Positions 17,003 through 24,194 of a DNA stretch of 29,345 nucleotides are shown piece after piece. The first letter of the stretch is position 1. Each line of letters opens with the position of its first letter. The stretch is from Bacteroidia bacterium (GTDB lineage: Bacteria > Bacteroidota > Bacteroidia > Bacteroidales > UBA932), in assembly GCA_021153285.1 (NCBI GenBank), contig JAGKTT010000059.1, forward strand, positions 1 to 29,345. The letters are read 5' to 3'. The notes below the pieces were generated by a model that ran no database searches, was not told where the DNA came from, and saw only the letters and a list, made by a program, of their open reading frames with translations. Position numbers and translations under genes: made by a program.

Positions 17003-17646
17003 TCTGATAACGCTTGCATAAAGAACAGGGTGCGCATTCCACGGCTGATTTCGTGGGATGCGCATTTTGTCGTTTGGTGTCGCGGATCTACGTCACTGAG
17101 GTCGCAGACATAGAGACGGTCAATGAGGGAGAGGTACATCTTCGAGTATTTGAGGTCCAGATGACGCTGAAGGTCACTGGTGTATTCCATTGTAAGGATG
17201 ACTTCTTCTGGTGTGAGATTGTCCTTACAGAAGATGTATAGTCCGTATTCTTCGAAATCGCCGTAGAATCCCGATCCCACCTTGCTTACCTTGCTTTCGA
17301 TAATACGGCGAAGAGGCTGTGCCAGACGCCAGTATTCGTATTCTATATGTCCGATGTAACGTCCCTCCTGAAGACCATAACCGTAACCGCTCTTTATGAT
17401 ACGGTCAATATCTTCTTGTGCATCAGACGGGACTTCGAATCCTGCCATTTCGCTCAAGAGGTCTTGTGCGACATCTTTTCTCGGTTCCATAGCTCGAGTG
17501 ACCTCGATACCGAGACTGTGGTCAGGTTTCTGGAGGTCGGGCCTATCCTCGTTGATGAGGTCTGCGTAGCTGTTGCCAAGAATGGTTTCAAGGCAGATCT
17601 GCGCATAGCGCTCGAAGAAGCAGGTGTCGAATTTTCTTTTTCCCAT
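16999..17646 (-). CDS. Unknown protein with possible PD-(D/E)XK nuclease-like motif
   Basis: I do not recognise this 215-residue protein. It has no signal peptide or membrane segment. Near the N-terminus, residues 33-52 read EDRPDLQ...LGIEVTRA: an Asp at 37 and Glu-Val-Thr at 48-50 spaced as in PD-(D/E)XK folds, in which E-x-K may become E-x-T. A Glu at residue 12 could complete such a site. The middle is acidic and aromatic (GSGFYGDFEEYGLYIFCKDN). It begins three bases after the upstream araC-type gene and is probably its operon partner. Its 3' end overlaps the pyrF stop and contains the pyrF terminator hairpin. The nuclease link is only a motif-level inference. Confidence 0.7.
   Translation of the reverse strand: MGKRKFDTCFFERYAQICLETILGNSYADLINEDRPDLQKPDHSLGIEVTRAMEPRKDVAQDLLSEMAGFEVPSDAQEDIDRIIKSGYGYGLQEGRYIGHIEYEYWRLAQPLRRIIESKVSKVGSGFYGDFEEYGLYIFCKDNLTPEEVILTMEYTSDLQRHLDLKYSKMYLSLIDRLYVCDLSDVDPRHQTTKCASHEISRGMRTLFFMQALSD
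17031..17069. terminator. Terminator hairpin for pyrF, inside the convergent gene
   Basis: TGCGCATTCCACG (17031-17043) pairs with CGTGGGATGCGCA (17052-17064) over 13 base pairs with one G-U pair and an eight-base loop, followed by TTTTGT on the plus strand. On the minus strand it is followed by CCCTGTTCTTT, so it might act weakly both ways. It lies 29 bases after the pyrF stop and entirely within the last codons of the minus-strand unknown gene. Confidence 0.65.
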
Positions 17647-17649
17647 AGT

Positions 17650-18486
17650 TTATCTTATATGCAAAGTGCTGTCTCTGAATTTTTTAGGCGTCATTCCAGT
17701 CTGACTCTTGAAGAATTTTCCGAAATGTGATGGTGTCGAGAAATTAAGGTCATAGCTGATTTCCTGAACGCTAAGATCTGTATTTCGCAGAAGCCTTTTA
17801 GATTCCAGCAGTACATAATTTTCCAGCCATTCAGATGGATATTTGCCAGTAGTCTTCTTGATGACATAAGCCAGATGTTTGGCAGATATTCCAATTTCTT
17901 CGGCATAAGACTCCACCTTTCGGTTTTCTTTATAATGGTTCTCAATCAGATGGAAAAAATGTGCTGTAATATTCCTTTCTTTGCTTTTCGGTGTACCTTC
18001 ACTTTGAGTGTCATCCAGAATATGGCAAGCTTCATAAAGGAATATCTTGATATATTCGAAAACAATCATATCCCGGTAGAAGTCATTACGCTCCTTTATC
18101 ATTACCTTCAGATAAGAATGGATGATGTGGAACATCATCAGCTTCTTGTTGCTTATTATGTTTGTCGGTTTCTGGATGATCAGTTTTTCCAATCTCTGCT
18201 TCAGGACATCATCATATGATAAATCGAATATAGAGTCTCCGGCGCGCACGACGTCGATGCGGAAATCGTCACTTTTCTCGGCAATAAAGAATGGGTCGTT
18301 GGCGCCGATAAGGAGATAACTTCCCCTTCTTATTTCGTAGTCACGGAGCCTGATGCGGAATCTTGCCTTGCCTCTCAGACATATGATGGCAAGTAATGAA
18401 TCACACATTTTGTACTCGCCGTCAATATGAAAAAAGTTGAAGTCGCGGTCAGCTCCGCTATAATTGTCGTATATTGAAATGTCCAT
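17650..18486 (-). CDS. AraC-family transcriptional regulator
   Basis: This is a one-component regulator binding DNA through a C-terminal pair of helix-turn-helix motifs. The N-terminal half (about 1-120) is a small-molecule sensing cupin-like region with LRGKARFRIRLRDYEIRRGSYLLIG. The last 100 residues have the AraC signature: ISAKHLAYVIKKTTGKYPSEW, VQEISYDLNFSTPSHFGKFF and TGMTPKKFR. I use the ATG at 18486 (MDISIYD), giving 278 residues; a TTG at 18495 would overlap the -7 element. It is followed after three bases by the unknown gene and may control that gene or the neighbouring sdaA. The ligand is unknown. Confidence 0.92.
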   Translation of the reverse strand: MDISIYDNYSGADRDFNFFHIDGEYKMCDSLLAIICLRGKARFRIRLRDYEIRRGSYLLIGANDPFFIAEKSDDFRIDVVRAGDSIFDLSYDDVLKQRLEKLIIQKPTNIISNKKLMMFHIIHSYLKVMIKERNDFYRDMIVFEYIKIFLYEACHILDDTQSEGTPKSKERNITAHFFHLIENHYKENRKVESYAEEIGISAKHLAYVIKKTTGKYPSEWLENYVLLESKRLLRNTDLSVQEISYDLNFSTPSHFGKFFKSQTGMTPKKFRDSTLHIR

Positions 18487-18492
18487 AGAATG

Positions 18493-18500
18493 CAAATATA
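18493..18500 (-). promoter_or_regulatory. Candidate -7 promoter element of araC-type gene
   Basis: On the minus strand the bases are TATATTTG (TAnnTTTG). A TTTG lies at 18524-18527, 23 bases upstream, slightly far for a -33 box. The expected start site falls at about 18485-18489, practically on the ATG at 18486, so the mRNA could be leaderless or nearly so. Confidence 0.45.
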
Positions 18501-18557
18501 TGGCAATATTACTAAAAATCCGACAAATGTGATAGAAATGGCTCCTGAAATGATATG

Positions 18558-18585
18558 TTGAAGGGGGTAAATGTTAGTATCTTTG
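18558..18585 (+). promoter_or_regulatory. Plus-strand promoter between araC and sdaA
   Basis: TTG at 18558-18560 and TATCTTTG at 18578-18585 (spacing 17) resemble the Bacteroidetes promoter. No plus-strand protein gene follows, but a hairpin series does, which is why a small RNA is proposed. Confidence 0.45.
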
Positions 18586-18590
18586 CATTG

Positions 18591-18674
18591 TTCCTGTGAA
18601 GGAATATTCTTTAACACACACAATTCAAATTTTCTTTTTTGGCGGGATCCTCATCAGAGATCCCGCTTTCGTTT
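18591..18674 (+). ncRNA. Candidate small RNA with 5' GNRA hairpin and 3' terminator hairpin
   Basis: Six bases past a TAnnTTTG promoter element the sequence forms TTCCT-GTGA-AGGAA (18591-18604), a five-pair stem with a GNRA-type loop. It continues through a pyrimidine-rich segment with six T residues (18635-18640) to GCGGGATC / GATCCCGC (18642-18649 with 18659-18666), an eight-pair GC-rich stem followed by TTTCGTTT. The unit would give an RNA of about 80-85 bases. Flanking arms 18615-18626 and 18676-18687 are perfect inverted repeats. The 3' hairpin could instead serve sdaA on the minus strand, but there it is followed by A residues, not T. Family not recognised. Confidence 0.4.
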
Positions 18675-18687
18675 AGAATTGTGTGTG
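18615..18687. repeat. Nested inverted repeat between araC and sdaA
   Basis: CACACACAATTC (18615-18626) is perfectly complementary to GAATTGTGTGTG (18676-18687), enclosing the inner GCGGGATC / GATCCCGC hairpin. The right arm ends six bases from the sdaA stop codon. It may form the 3' structure of sdaA mRNA or of the proposed small RNA. Confidence 0.75.
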
Positions 18688-18693
18688 ACAGAA

Positions 18694-19950
18694 TTATTCA
18701 AGAGCTTTGGCAAGGCCGCCCTCGCTGGTCTCTCTGTAGATCGGTGGAAGATCCTTTCCTGTTTCTTTCATAACTCTTACAACCTGGTCGAAGCTGACTC
18801 TGTGAAGACCGTCAGTATACAGGGCATAGATACCGGCATCCATTGCTCTGGCAGCAGCATATGCATTTCTTTCGATACAAGGAATCTGGACAAGTCCTCC
18901 GATCGGGTCGCAAGTGAGACCGAGATGATGTTCAAGTCCCATTTCGGCAGCGTATTCGATCTGTGACGGACTTCCTCCCATCAGCTGGGCTACTGCCGCT
19001 GCAGCCATTGCACAGGCCACTCCTACTTCTCCCTGGCATCCGACTTCTGCTCCTGATACGGAGGCGTTGTGCTTCACGACACTGCCGATAAGACCGGCTG
19101 TTGCAAGGGCCTTTATGATTCTGCTGTCGCTGAAATTATATCTTTTCTTCATATGGTACAGAACGCTTGGCATAATACCGCACGAACCGCAGGTAGGAGC
19201 AGTTACGATGGTACCACCGCAAGCATTCTCCTCACTTACTGCAAGCGCGAATGAGAATACAAGTCCTCTGGTCTTGAATGTATCTCCCTGTCCGAAAGCT
19301 CTGACGTGGTAGCTCATTGCCTTTCTTCTGATATGCAGATGGCCCGGAAGCGCACCTTCGGCTTCTATTCCTCGCTCTACAGCTTCCTGCATCACCTTCC
19401 ATACAAGTTCGAGATGCTCCCATACACCGCTGTCCTTGCCTTCTGTCTCATCTACGTATTCCCAGAAATTCTTTCCTGTGGAGTTGCACCAGTTAAGTAT
19501 TTCCGTAAGAGTGGTCTTTTCGTAAATGTCGTCATTGGCTTCGCCTTCGAGCGGATTGTCCATACAGATGATGTCTCCTCCGCCTATGCTGTAGTATGTC
19601 CATCTGTCATAGAGGTCACCGTCTGAATTGACCGATGCTATCTTCATTCCGTTTGGATGGACCTGAAGGAATTCCTTCGGCTTCCAGTCGATTGTGACAT
19701 TTCCGCAACGTCTGTTCTTGCACTCGAGGGTTTCCTTATCTGTCTGACACCAGGTTTCAAACGCTTCCTGGATTGCAGTGTCTGTAAGATGGCCTTTGCC
19801 TGTCGCTGCAAGAGATCCATACAGTGTAACGTGCAGATGGTCAGTATCTTCGTGACTATCTAAATAATGTCTTACAGCTTTGAACGGTCCCATTGTATGA
19901 CTGCTTGAAGGACCTTTACCTATTTTATATACGTCTTTTATAGATTTCAT
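18694..19950 (-). CDS. sdaA: L-serine ammonia-lyase (iron-sulfur, single chain)
   Basis: It deaminates L-serine to pyruvate and ammonia with an oxygen-sensitive 4Fe-4S cluster. The 418-residue protein joins the beta domain (KGPSSSHTMGPFKAVRHYL, LYGSLAATGKGHLTD) to the alpha domain (GGTIVTAPTCGSCGIMPSVL, SVSGAEVGCQGEVGVACAMA, LGLTCDPIGGLVQIPCIERN), whose conserved cysteines include the cluster ligands. Length and order match the single-chain bacterial form. Start ATG at 19950 is the only reasonable one. The region just upstream is an unusual duplicated leader. Serine breakdown fits an amino-acid fermenting anaerobe. Confidence 0.95.
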   Translation of the reverse strand: MKSIKDVYKIGKGPSSSHTMGPFKAVRHYLDSHEDTDHLHVTLYGSLAATGKGHLTDTAIQEAFETWCQTDKETLECKNRRCGNVTIDWKPKEFLQVHPNGMKIASVNSDGDLYDRWTYYSIGGGDIICMDNPLEGEANDDIYEKTTLTEILNWCNSTGKNFWEYVDETEGKDSGVWEHLELVWKVMQEAVERGIEAEGALPGHLHIRRKAMSYHVRAFGQGDTFKTRGLVFSFALAVSEENACGGTIVTAPTCGSCGIMPSVLYHMKKRYNFSDSRIIKALATAGLIGSVVKHNASVSGAEVGCQGEVGVACAMAAAAVAQLMGGSPSQIEYAAEMGLEHHLGLTCDPIGGLVQIPCIERNAYAAARAMDAGIYALYTDGLHRVSFDQVVRVMKETGKDLPPIYRETSEGGLAKALE

Positions 19951-19951
19951 A

Positions 19952-20017
19952 TTTTCTACCTTATACCTTTATTCAACATTCATAAACTTATCACAATTTT
20001 CAGGGGTGTGCATAATA
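19952..20017. repeat. 66-base direct repeat, copy 1 (sdaA leader)
   Basis: This copy begins directly upstream of the sdaA ATG and ends in a GTGTGCATAATA box. It is identical to the copy at 20095-20160 except for one base (19976 C, 20119 T). Confidence 0.95.
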
Positions 20018-20050
20018 TGAAAATATGTCAACGTTACCTCACCCCTAAAT

Positions 20051-20071
20051 CCCCTCTCTCTCGGAGAGGGG
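20051..20071. repeat. REP-like palindrome between the repeat copies
   Basis: CCCCTCTC (20051-20058) and GAGAGGGG (20064-20071) pair over eight bases with a five-base loop. The preceding CACCCCTAAATC is repeated after copy 2 (about 20163-20174). It has the look of an interspersed palindromic repeat; copy number elsewhere in the genome is unknown. Confidence 0.5.
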
Positions 20072-20094
20072 ACTTGCTATCGCTTCGCTCAAAG

Positions 20095-20160
20095 TTTTCT
20101 ACCTTATACCTTTATTCAATATTCATAAACTTATCACAATTTTCAGGGGTGTGCATAATA
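20095..20160. repeat. 66-base direct repeat, copy 2
   Basis: Second copy of the sdaA leader segment, 143 bases from the first and 65/66 identical. It is followed by CACCCCTAAATC as copy 1 is, so the event looks like a tandem duplication of a larger unit with part of the second spacer lost. Confidence 0.95.
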
Positions 20161-20547
20161 CCCACCCCTAAATCTTAGCAAATTTAGAATAAATATGGGA
20201 ACTATATATCTGCTTGGCGTCCAAACCCGCAAGAAAATAGTAAAAACTCGCTCTAAACGATCCGATTTCGATAAAATGCACGAGGTTTTACCATTTCCCT
20301 GCTCTTGTATGAAGTTCTGCAATCGCTTCAGTGAAGGGAATGATATACCTGTTTACACAAAGAAAATACTTCGACAGGCTTTCTTTTTCAGTGAAATGCA
20401 GCATTCGGGCCTGAATCGGGCAAAACTTGCTTATTACAGGGTAGTCGCAGAAGTCTGTGTCCAAGCTAAGCGATACCGTCGGTCCCTATATAAGGCAAAG
20501 CGTGGTTCTACGCTCACAAAAACAGTTCAAAATGATACCAAAACAGG
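20161..20547. other. Intergenic stretch without a convincing gene
   Basis: One open frame (20195-20599, 134 codons) runs through here, but its protein is rich in Lys, Arg and Cys, has no domain, and its end covers a hairpin, so I do not call it a gene. A possible minus-strand -7 element is listed separately. Nothing else is seen. Confidence 0.5.
20179..20186 (-). promoter_or_regulatory. Candidate -7 element upstream of the sdaA leader repeats
   Basis: Minus-strand TAAATTTG fits TAnnTTTG. If used, sdaA mRNA would carry a leader of about 220 bases containing both 66-base repeats. No -33 box is visible at the right distance. Confidence 0.3.
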
Positions 20548-20587
20548 AGCGTCGGTGCCTGAAATTCAAATAAGAGGCACCGACGCT
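20548..20587. terminator. Strong 13-base-pair hairpin, possible terminator
   Basis: AGCGTCGGTGCCT (20548-20560) pairs perfectly with AGGCACCGACGCT (20575-20587) with a 14-base loop. It is followed by TTAATTAC on the plus side and preceded by an A-rich stretch, so it could terminate a transcript in either direction, but no adjoining gene is clear. Confidence 0.5.
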
Positions 20588-20606
20588 TTAATTACATAGC
20601 ACCGCT

Positions 20607-20678
20607 GTCGGCAGATACGGCCGCCGACCGCTCAATCACGCCGTGCGCGAGCTCAGCCCAAGGGCTCTTGCACGGCGT
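20607..20678. other. Two further hairpins in the gene-poor island
   Basis: GTCGGC / GCCGAC (20607-20612 with 20623-20628) forms a short stem. ACGCCGTGC / GCACGGCGT (20638-20646 with 20670-20678) forms a nine-pair stem whose interior can pair again (GAGC with GCTC). The segment is much more GC-rich than its flanks. It resembles structured RNA or a mobile-element end; identity unknown. Confidence 0.45.
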
Positions 20679-20703
20679 ATTGTGCTTCTAATGCAAATAT
20701 CAT

Positions 20704-21016
20704 ATGGCAAACGTACTTGACCACAAGCACAAAACAGACATTGCAGCCCTTGATCTGAGCAGCGGAGACTGCTTGAGCTGCCTGGTTCAGTATATTTCAA
20801 TATGGCTTACTCTGATAGCACTGGAACATCAATGATGACCATTATGCTGTAAACAAGTATATCATTCCCTCATTGAAACCGGACTGCATCATATGTCTTG
20901 AGACAGATAAGCATAATTACAGTCGTGAAAATATTCTCACTGAATATTGTGATCTGGGATCGGGGCATATTAATTGTCATTTGGGAGGATTGGTGGTGCA
21001 AAAGATGATAAAGTGA
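20704..21016 (+). pseudogene. Possible frame-shifted gene remnant
   Basis: A reading frame from the ATG at 20704 (MANVLDHKHKTDIAALDL) runs about 43 codons to a stop near 20833. A second frame, overlapping it and shifted by one, then runs to 21016 with coding-like composition (NKYIIPSLKPDCIICLETDK). A single frameshift near 20815 would join them into about 100 residues. I recognise no family. It ends 22 bases before the next gene. Confidence 0.3.
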
Positions 21017-21038
21017 AATGGATATGTTAATGACAGGT

Positions 21039-21740
21039 ATGAAACGATATATTTTGATGATTTTGCTGCTGACGGGGCTCGCTCTTAGTGTTGCTGGACA
21101 GGTAAAGGAGAAGGTGGATTCATTTCCACAGCCAATTCCTAATCTGCTCTCGCCTCAGCTTTTCGTTCCGGCTGAGTATTTGAACGGACTCTTGCCTTGG
21201 AATGCCGCGCCACTGCTCAAGCCTGTTTTCCACGTACTGCCTGTATATGGTTTTGACGGCAGCATCGGATTCGGTGAATTCAATATGGACCATCCGGAAA
21301 AGTTTTTCTCTAACCTTCTGGTATCCAATTATATAAATGTACCGCAACTGTATGTTTCCGAACAGAAGATGATAGGAAATACGTTGAAATTGGGCCGTAA
21401 TTTCTATTTTCTTTCAGGAATTATGTATGGAGCTCAGCTCGGTGTCAGAGGAAACAATTGGGGTATGGGTACGCGTGAAGGTATACTTTACCGACCATCA
21501 GAGAATCTTTCAATAGCATTCTGGAGCCAGTATTTTCAGTCTATTGCAGTATATTCTCCTGTTTTGTTCCCTCGTCCTGATGCTGATATGGCAGCAATAA
21601 GAATGCCTGCGACGCCGGAAGTATATTCCTTTGGCGTGCAGGCATCATTTGTCGTAGGAGAGTTTATTGTCGGAGTCGGAATGTCTGTAGCTCCTGTTCC
21701 GTTCCAGGACAGGCAGCATTCCGAGTTCCGCTACAGGTAA
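21039..21740 (+). CDS. Small outer-membrane beta-barrel-like protein, unknown function
   Basis: The ATG at 21039 gives a clean signal peptide (MKRYILMILLLTGLALSVAG) where an upstream in-frame ATG at 21018 would add a polar tail, so I prefer 21039 (233 residues). The mature part is rich in aromatic residues and glycines in alternating strands, e.g. NTLKLGRNFYFLSGIMYGAQ and LSIAFWSQYFQSIAVYSPVLF, as in outer-membrane barrels. The end, QDRQHSEFRYR, is charged. The stop overlaps the convergent peptidase gene by ten bases. Function is not recognised. Confidence 0.65.
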   Translation: MKRYILMILLLTGLALSVAGQVKEKVDSFPQPIPNLLSPQLFVPAEYLNGLLPWNAAPLLKPVFHVLPVYGFDGSIGFGEFNMDHPEKFFSNLLVSNYINVPQLYVSEQKMIGNTLKLGRNFYFLSGIMYGAQLGVRGNNWGMGTREGILYRPSENLSIAFWSQYFQSIAVYSPVLFPRPDADMAAIRMPATPEVYSFGVQASFVVGEFIVGVGMSVAPVPFQDRQHSEFRYR

Positions 21741-23734
21741 TCCTCGAAGTACATTGAAATCTTATCGTGCAGATGGACTCTGTCCTTGCCCATAACATTA
21801 TGCTCTGCACAAGGGTAAGGGAAGTAATCCACCTGAACATTGTTCTTTATGCATTCCCTGATGAAACTGAGACTGTGTTCCCAAACTACCACAGGGTCGA
21901 CTGCTCCCTGACAGATCAATAGCTTGCCCTTAAGGTCTTTAGCCTTGTTTATGAGGCTGGTCTTGGCATAGCCTTCGGGATTTGTGTCTGGATTGTCCAT
22001 ATAACGCTCACCGTACATTACTTCGTACCACTTCCAGTCGATAACAGGGCCACCGGCTACAGCTACCTTGAAGATTTCAGGGTAATTGGTTATGAGTGAT
22101 ATTGTCATAAATCCGCCATAGCTCCATCCGTGAACGCCTATGCGTTCCTTATCGACATAAGGAAGCTCCATCAGCATTTTCACACCCTCGATCTGGTCGG
22201 CCATTTCTGCCTGTCCGCACTGACCGTGGATAGCCTGTTCGAAAGCGATGCCGCGGTTCTCTGTGCCTCTGTTATCCTGTACATATACGAGGTACCCTCT
22301 CTGAGCCATATACATCTCCCATCTGCGGAGCTGTGCAAGATAGGTGTTCTGTACCATCTGCGAATGCGGACCGCCATAGACGTAAACGATTACAGGATAC
22401 TTCTTTGATGGATCGAAATCCTTAGGCTTGATGAGACGGTAGTAATTGTCATACAGCCCGTCAGCACTCTTTACAGTACCGAGGCTGATTTCCGTATATG
22501 CGTAGTCAAGAGTCGGATCATCAGCGGTAAAAAGGTTTTTACGAATCTTACCATCTGTGGTACAGAGGTTTACGATTCTTGGTGTGCAGAGTGAACTGTA
22601 TGAATCAATGAAATGCTTATAGTCAGGACTGAACTGGACTTCGTGCCATCCCTCGGCGAATGTAAGTCTCTGAGGCTTTCCGAATGATGCTTTAGCAACT
22701 CCCTTTTTCAGATTCTTTATCTCGATTCTGAAAAGATGATTCTCGACAGGGGATACTTCAGCTGAAGTGTAATATACATATCTTCCGTCATTGCCCACGT
22801 ATTTTACATCGGCATCCACAGATGTCAGACGACGTATGTTTCCGTCATTGTCGCAGAGATATAGGTTGCGGTAACCGTCGCGGTTGGCTGTGCGGTAAAT
22901 GAAGAAATTCTGTCCCTTGATAAAGTACAATGGATCGAAAGGCTCTACATATTTCTCATTGTCTTCAGTAAGTATTGTTTTGATATAAGAACCCGTCTTG
23001 GCACAATATGCATTGAGCTTCAGATGCTTCTGGCTTCTGTCCAGAACCTGTATATAAATCGTGCTTGCGTCAGGTGACCAGGTTATATTTGTAAGATATC
23101 TATCGTATCCGAAGTCATCCACAGCTGCATAGACGGTCTGTCCTGATGCGAGGTCATAGATTCCCAGCTGTACATTTTCCGATTCCATTCCGGCCATCGG
23201 ATACTTGATCTCCTTGAGAGAACCGGTGCGGGTGGTGATGTCGAGAAGAGGGAAGGATGTGACCTTGCTCTCATCCTTGCGGTAGAATGCCACCTTGGTG
23301 CTGTCCGGTGCCCAGAAGATTCCTCCGTCGATGCCGAACTCGTTACGGCTTACGAAATCTCCATATGTTATCTGATCGTTTTCACTTTCTGCGATGAGCT
23401 TTTCAGTACCGTCTGCATATACCAGATAAAGACTTCTGTCCTTGACTTTTGCCAGCATACGGCGGGCGTAGGCTCTTCCGGACATATTGCCGATTTCTCC
23501 TGTAGCGACATTATATGACTGCCATTTGCCATCCTTGTGCATAAAGATATTGCCTTCATCCTCCCAGCTTGCATATATGTTTGCAGGAGAAAGCTCTCTT
23601 GAAAGAATCGTCTCTTCCATTGTGAGGATCTTTCCGTCTTGAGCGTTAGCCTCTCTTGTGCTGATTATACCTGGCTGTGCCGATAATGTCCATCCTAAGC
23701 ATAAAACGCTTAGGATTAATGTCAATTTCTTCAT
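21731..23734 (-). CDS. S9B dipeptidyl peptidase IV-like serine peptidase
   Basis: Such enzymes cut X-Pro or X-Ala dipeptides from peptide N-termini, here probably in the periplasm. The 667-residue protein has a signal peptide (LTLILSVLCLGWTLSAQ), a beta-propeller with WSPD-type blades (FWAPDSTKVAFYRKDES, ITWSPDASTIYIQ), and a C-terminal alpha/beta hydrolase domain (YGGPHSQMV). The triad reads Ser538 in GWSYGGFM, Asp613 in QGAVDPVV and His645 in CAEHNVMG. It is slightly shorter than the usual 700-740, mainly in the first propeller blade. It follows a small membrane-anchored protein gene by 13 bases in a two-gene unit. Exact specificity is inferred. Confidence 0.92.
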   Translation of the reverse strand: MKKLTLILSVLCLGWTLSAQPGIISTREANAQDGKILTMEETILSRELSPANIYASWEDEGNIFMHKDGKWQSYNVATGEIGNMSGRAYARRMLAKVKDRSLYLVYADGTEKLIAESENDQITYGDFVSRNEFGIDGGIFWAPDSTKVAFYRKDESKVTSFPLLDITTRTGSLKEIKYPMAGMESENVQLGIYDLASGQTVYAAVDDFGYDRYLTNITWSPDASTIYIQVLDRSQKHLKLNAYCAKTGSYIKTILTEDNEKYVEPFDPLYFIKGQNFFIYRTANRDGYRNLYLCDNDGNIRRLTSVDADVKYVGNDGRYVYYTSAEVSPVENHLFRIEIKNLKKGVAKASFGKPQRLTFAEGWHEVQFSPDYKHFIDSYSSLCTPRIVNLCTTDGKIRKNLFTADDPTLDYAYTEISLGTVKSADGLYDNYYRLIKPKDFDPSKKYPVIVYVYGGPHSQMVQNTYLAQLRRWEMYMAQRGYLVYVQDNRGTENRGIAFEQAIHGQCGQAEMADQIEGVKMLMELPYVDKERIGVHGWSYGGFMTISLITNYPEIFKVAVAGGPVIDWKWYEVMYGERYMDNPDTNPEGYAKTSLINKAKDLKGKLLICQGAVDPVVVWEHSLSFIRECIKNNVQVDYFPYPCAEHNVMGKDRVHLHDKISMYFEDYL

Positions 23735-23747
23735 ATGTTGCTGATTT

Positions 23748-24128
23748 TTATTCTCTTACAGATACGATTCCGTCTACTATGTATTTCTGCTTTCCTCTCC
23801 AAGGGAGAGTTCCGAGGTATTCCTTGTATCGAAGTTCCACGGTCTTTCCTCCACATCTCATCAGGGAATCTGCGATAGCTTGGTCGGTGATGGAAAAATC
23901 GAATTCATAAGACTGGATGACGCCTGGATTAGTGCCTTTGCCTTTGCCGAATCCGGCCTGGATCACACGTCCTTCATAGGTCTTGAATACATAACCTTTA
24001 TAGACCACAAAATTCAATTCACCGGCTTTTACGCCCTCTCCGAATACAAAGTAGAATTTGAAGTATATGAATCCGGCGAGCGTGAGCGCCGCAATCAGTG
24101 AAACAATGGTGATGATCTTTTTCTTCAT
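23748..24128 (-). CDS. Small membrane-anchored conserved protein of unknown function
   Basis: The 126-residue product from the ATG at 24128 (an in-frame ATG at 24149 is possible) has one N-terminal hydrophobic helix (IITIVSLIAALTLAGFIYFKF) and a small globular domain with VFGEGVKAGELNFVVYKGYVFKTYEGRVIQ. From memory this domain is common in Bacteroidetes and is often mislabelled as 6-phosphogluconate dehydrogenase; there is no dinucleotide-binding motif to support that. It lies upstream of the S9B peptidase in the same transcript. Confidence 0.82.
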   Translation of the reverse strand: MKKKIITIVSLIAALTLAGFIYFKFYFVFGEGVKAGELNFVVYKGYVFKTYEGRVIQAGFGKGKGTNPGVIQSYEFDFSITDQAIADSLMRCGGKTVELRYKEYLGTLPWRGKQKYIVDGIVSVRE

Positions 24129-24146
24129 AGTATGATTGCTTTCTTG

Positions 24147-24154
24147 CAAAGTTA
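24147..24154 (-). promoter_or_regulatory. Candidate -7 element for the small-protein/peptidase unit
   Basis: The minus strand reads TAACTTTG, a match to TAnnTTTG, 18 bases before the ATG at 24128. No -33 TTTG at 19-21 bases. The region between this and 24195 also must hold the fucosidase promoter, for which only a weak TATATTAG (24169-24176) is visible. Confidence 0.4.
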
Positions 24155-24194
24155 ATCAATATATTCAGTATATTAGCATTCAAATCAGGTTCCT

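Noticed and set aside
19952..20160. CRISPR array
   Set aside because: Only two copies, each 66 bases, with a 77-base spacer containing a palindrome, and no cas genes.
20195..20599. 134-codon open frame upstream of the hairpin run
   Set aside because: Its protein is basic and cysteine-rich with no domain, its end overlaps a perfect 13-base-pair hairpin, and neighbouring frames look equally random.
23748..24128. 6-phosphogluconate dehydrogenase label for the small protein
   Set aside because: At 126 residues with a membrane anchor and no nucleotide-binding motif it cannot be that enzyme; such labels look like propagated errors.
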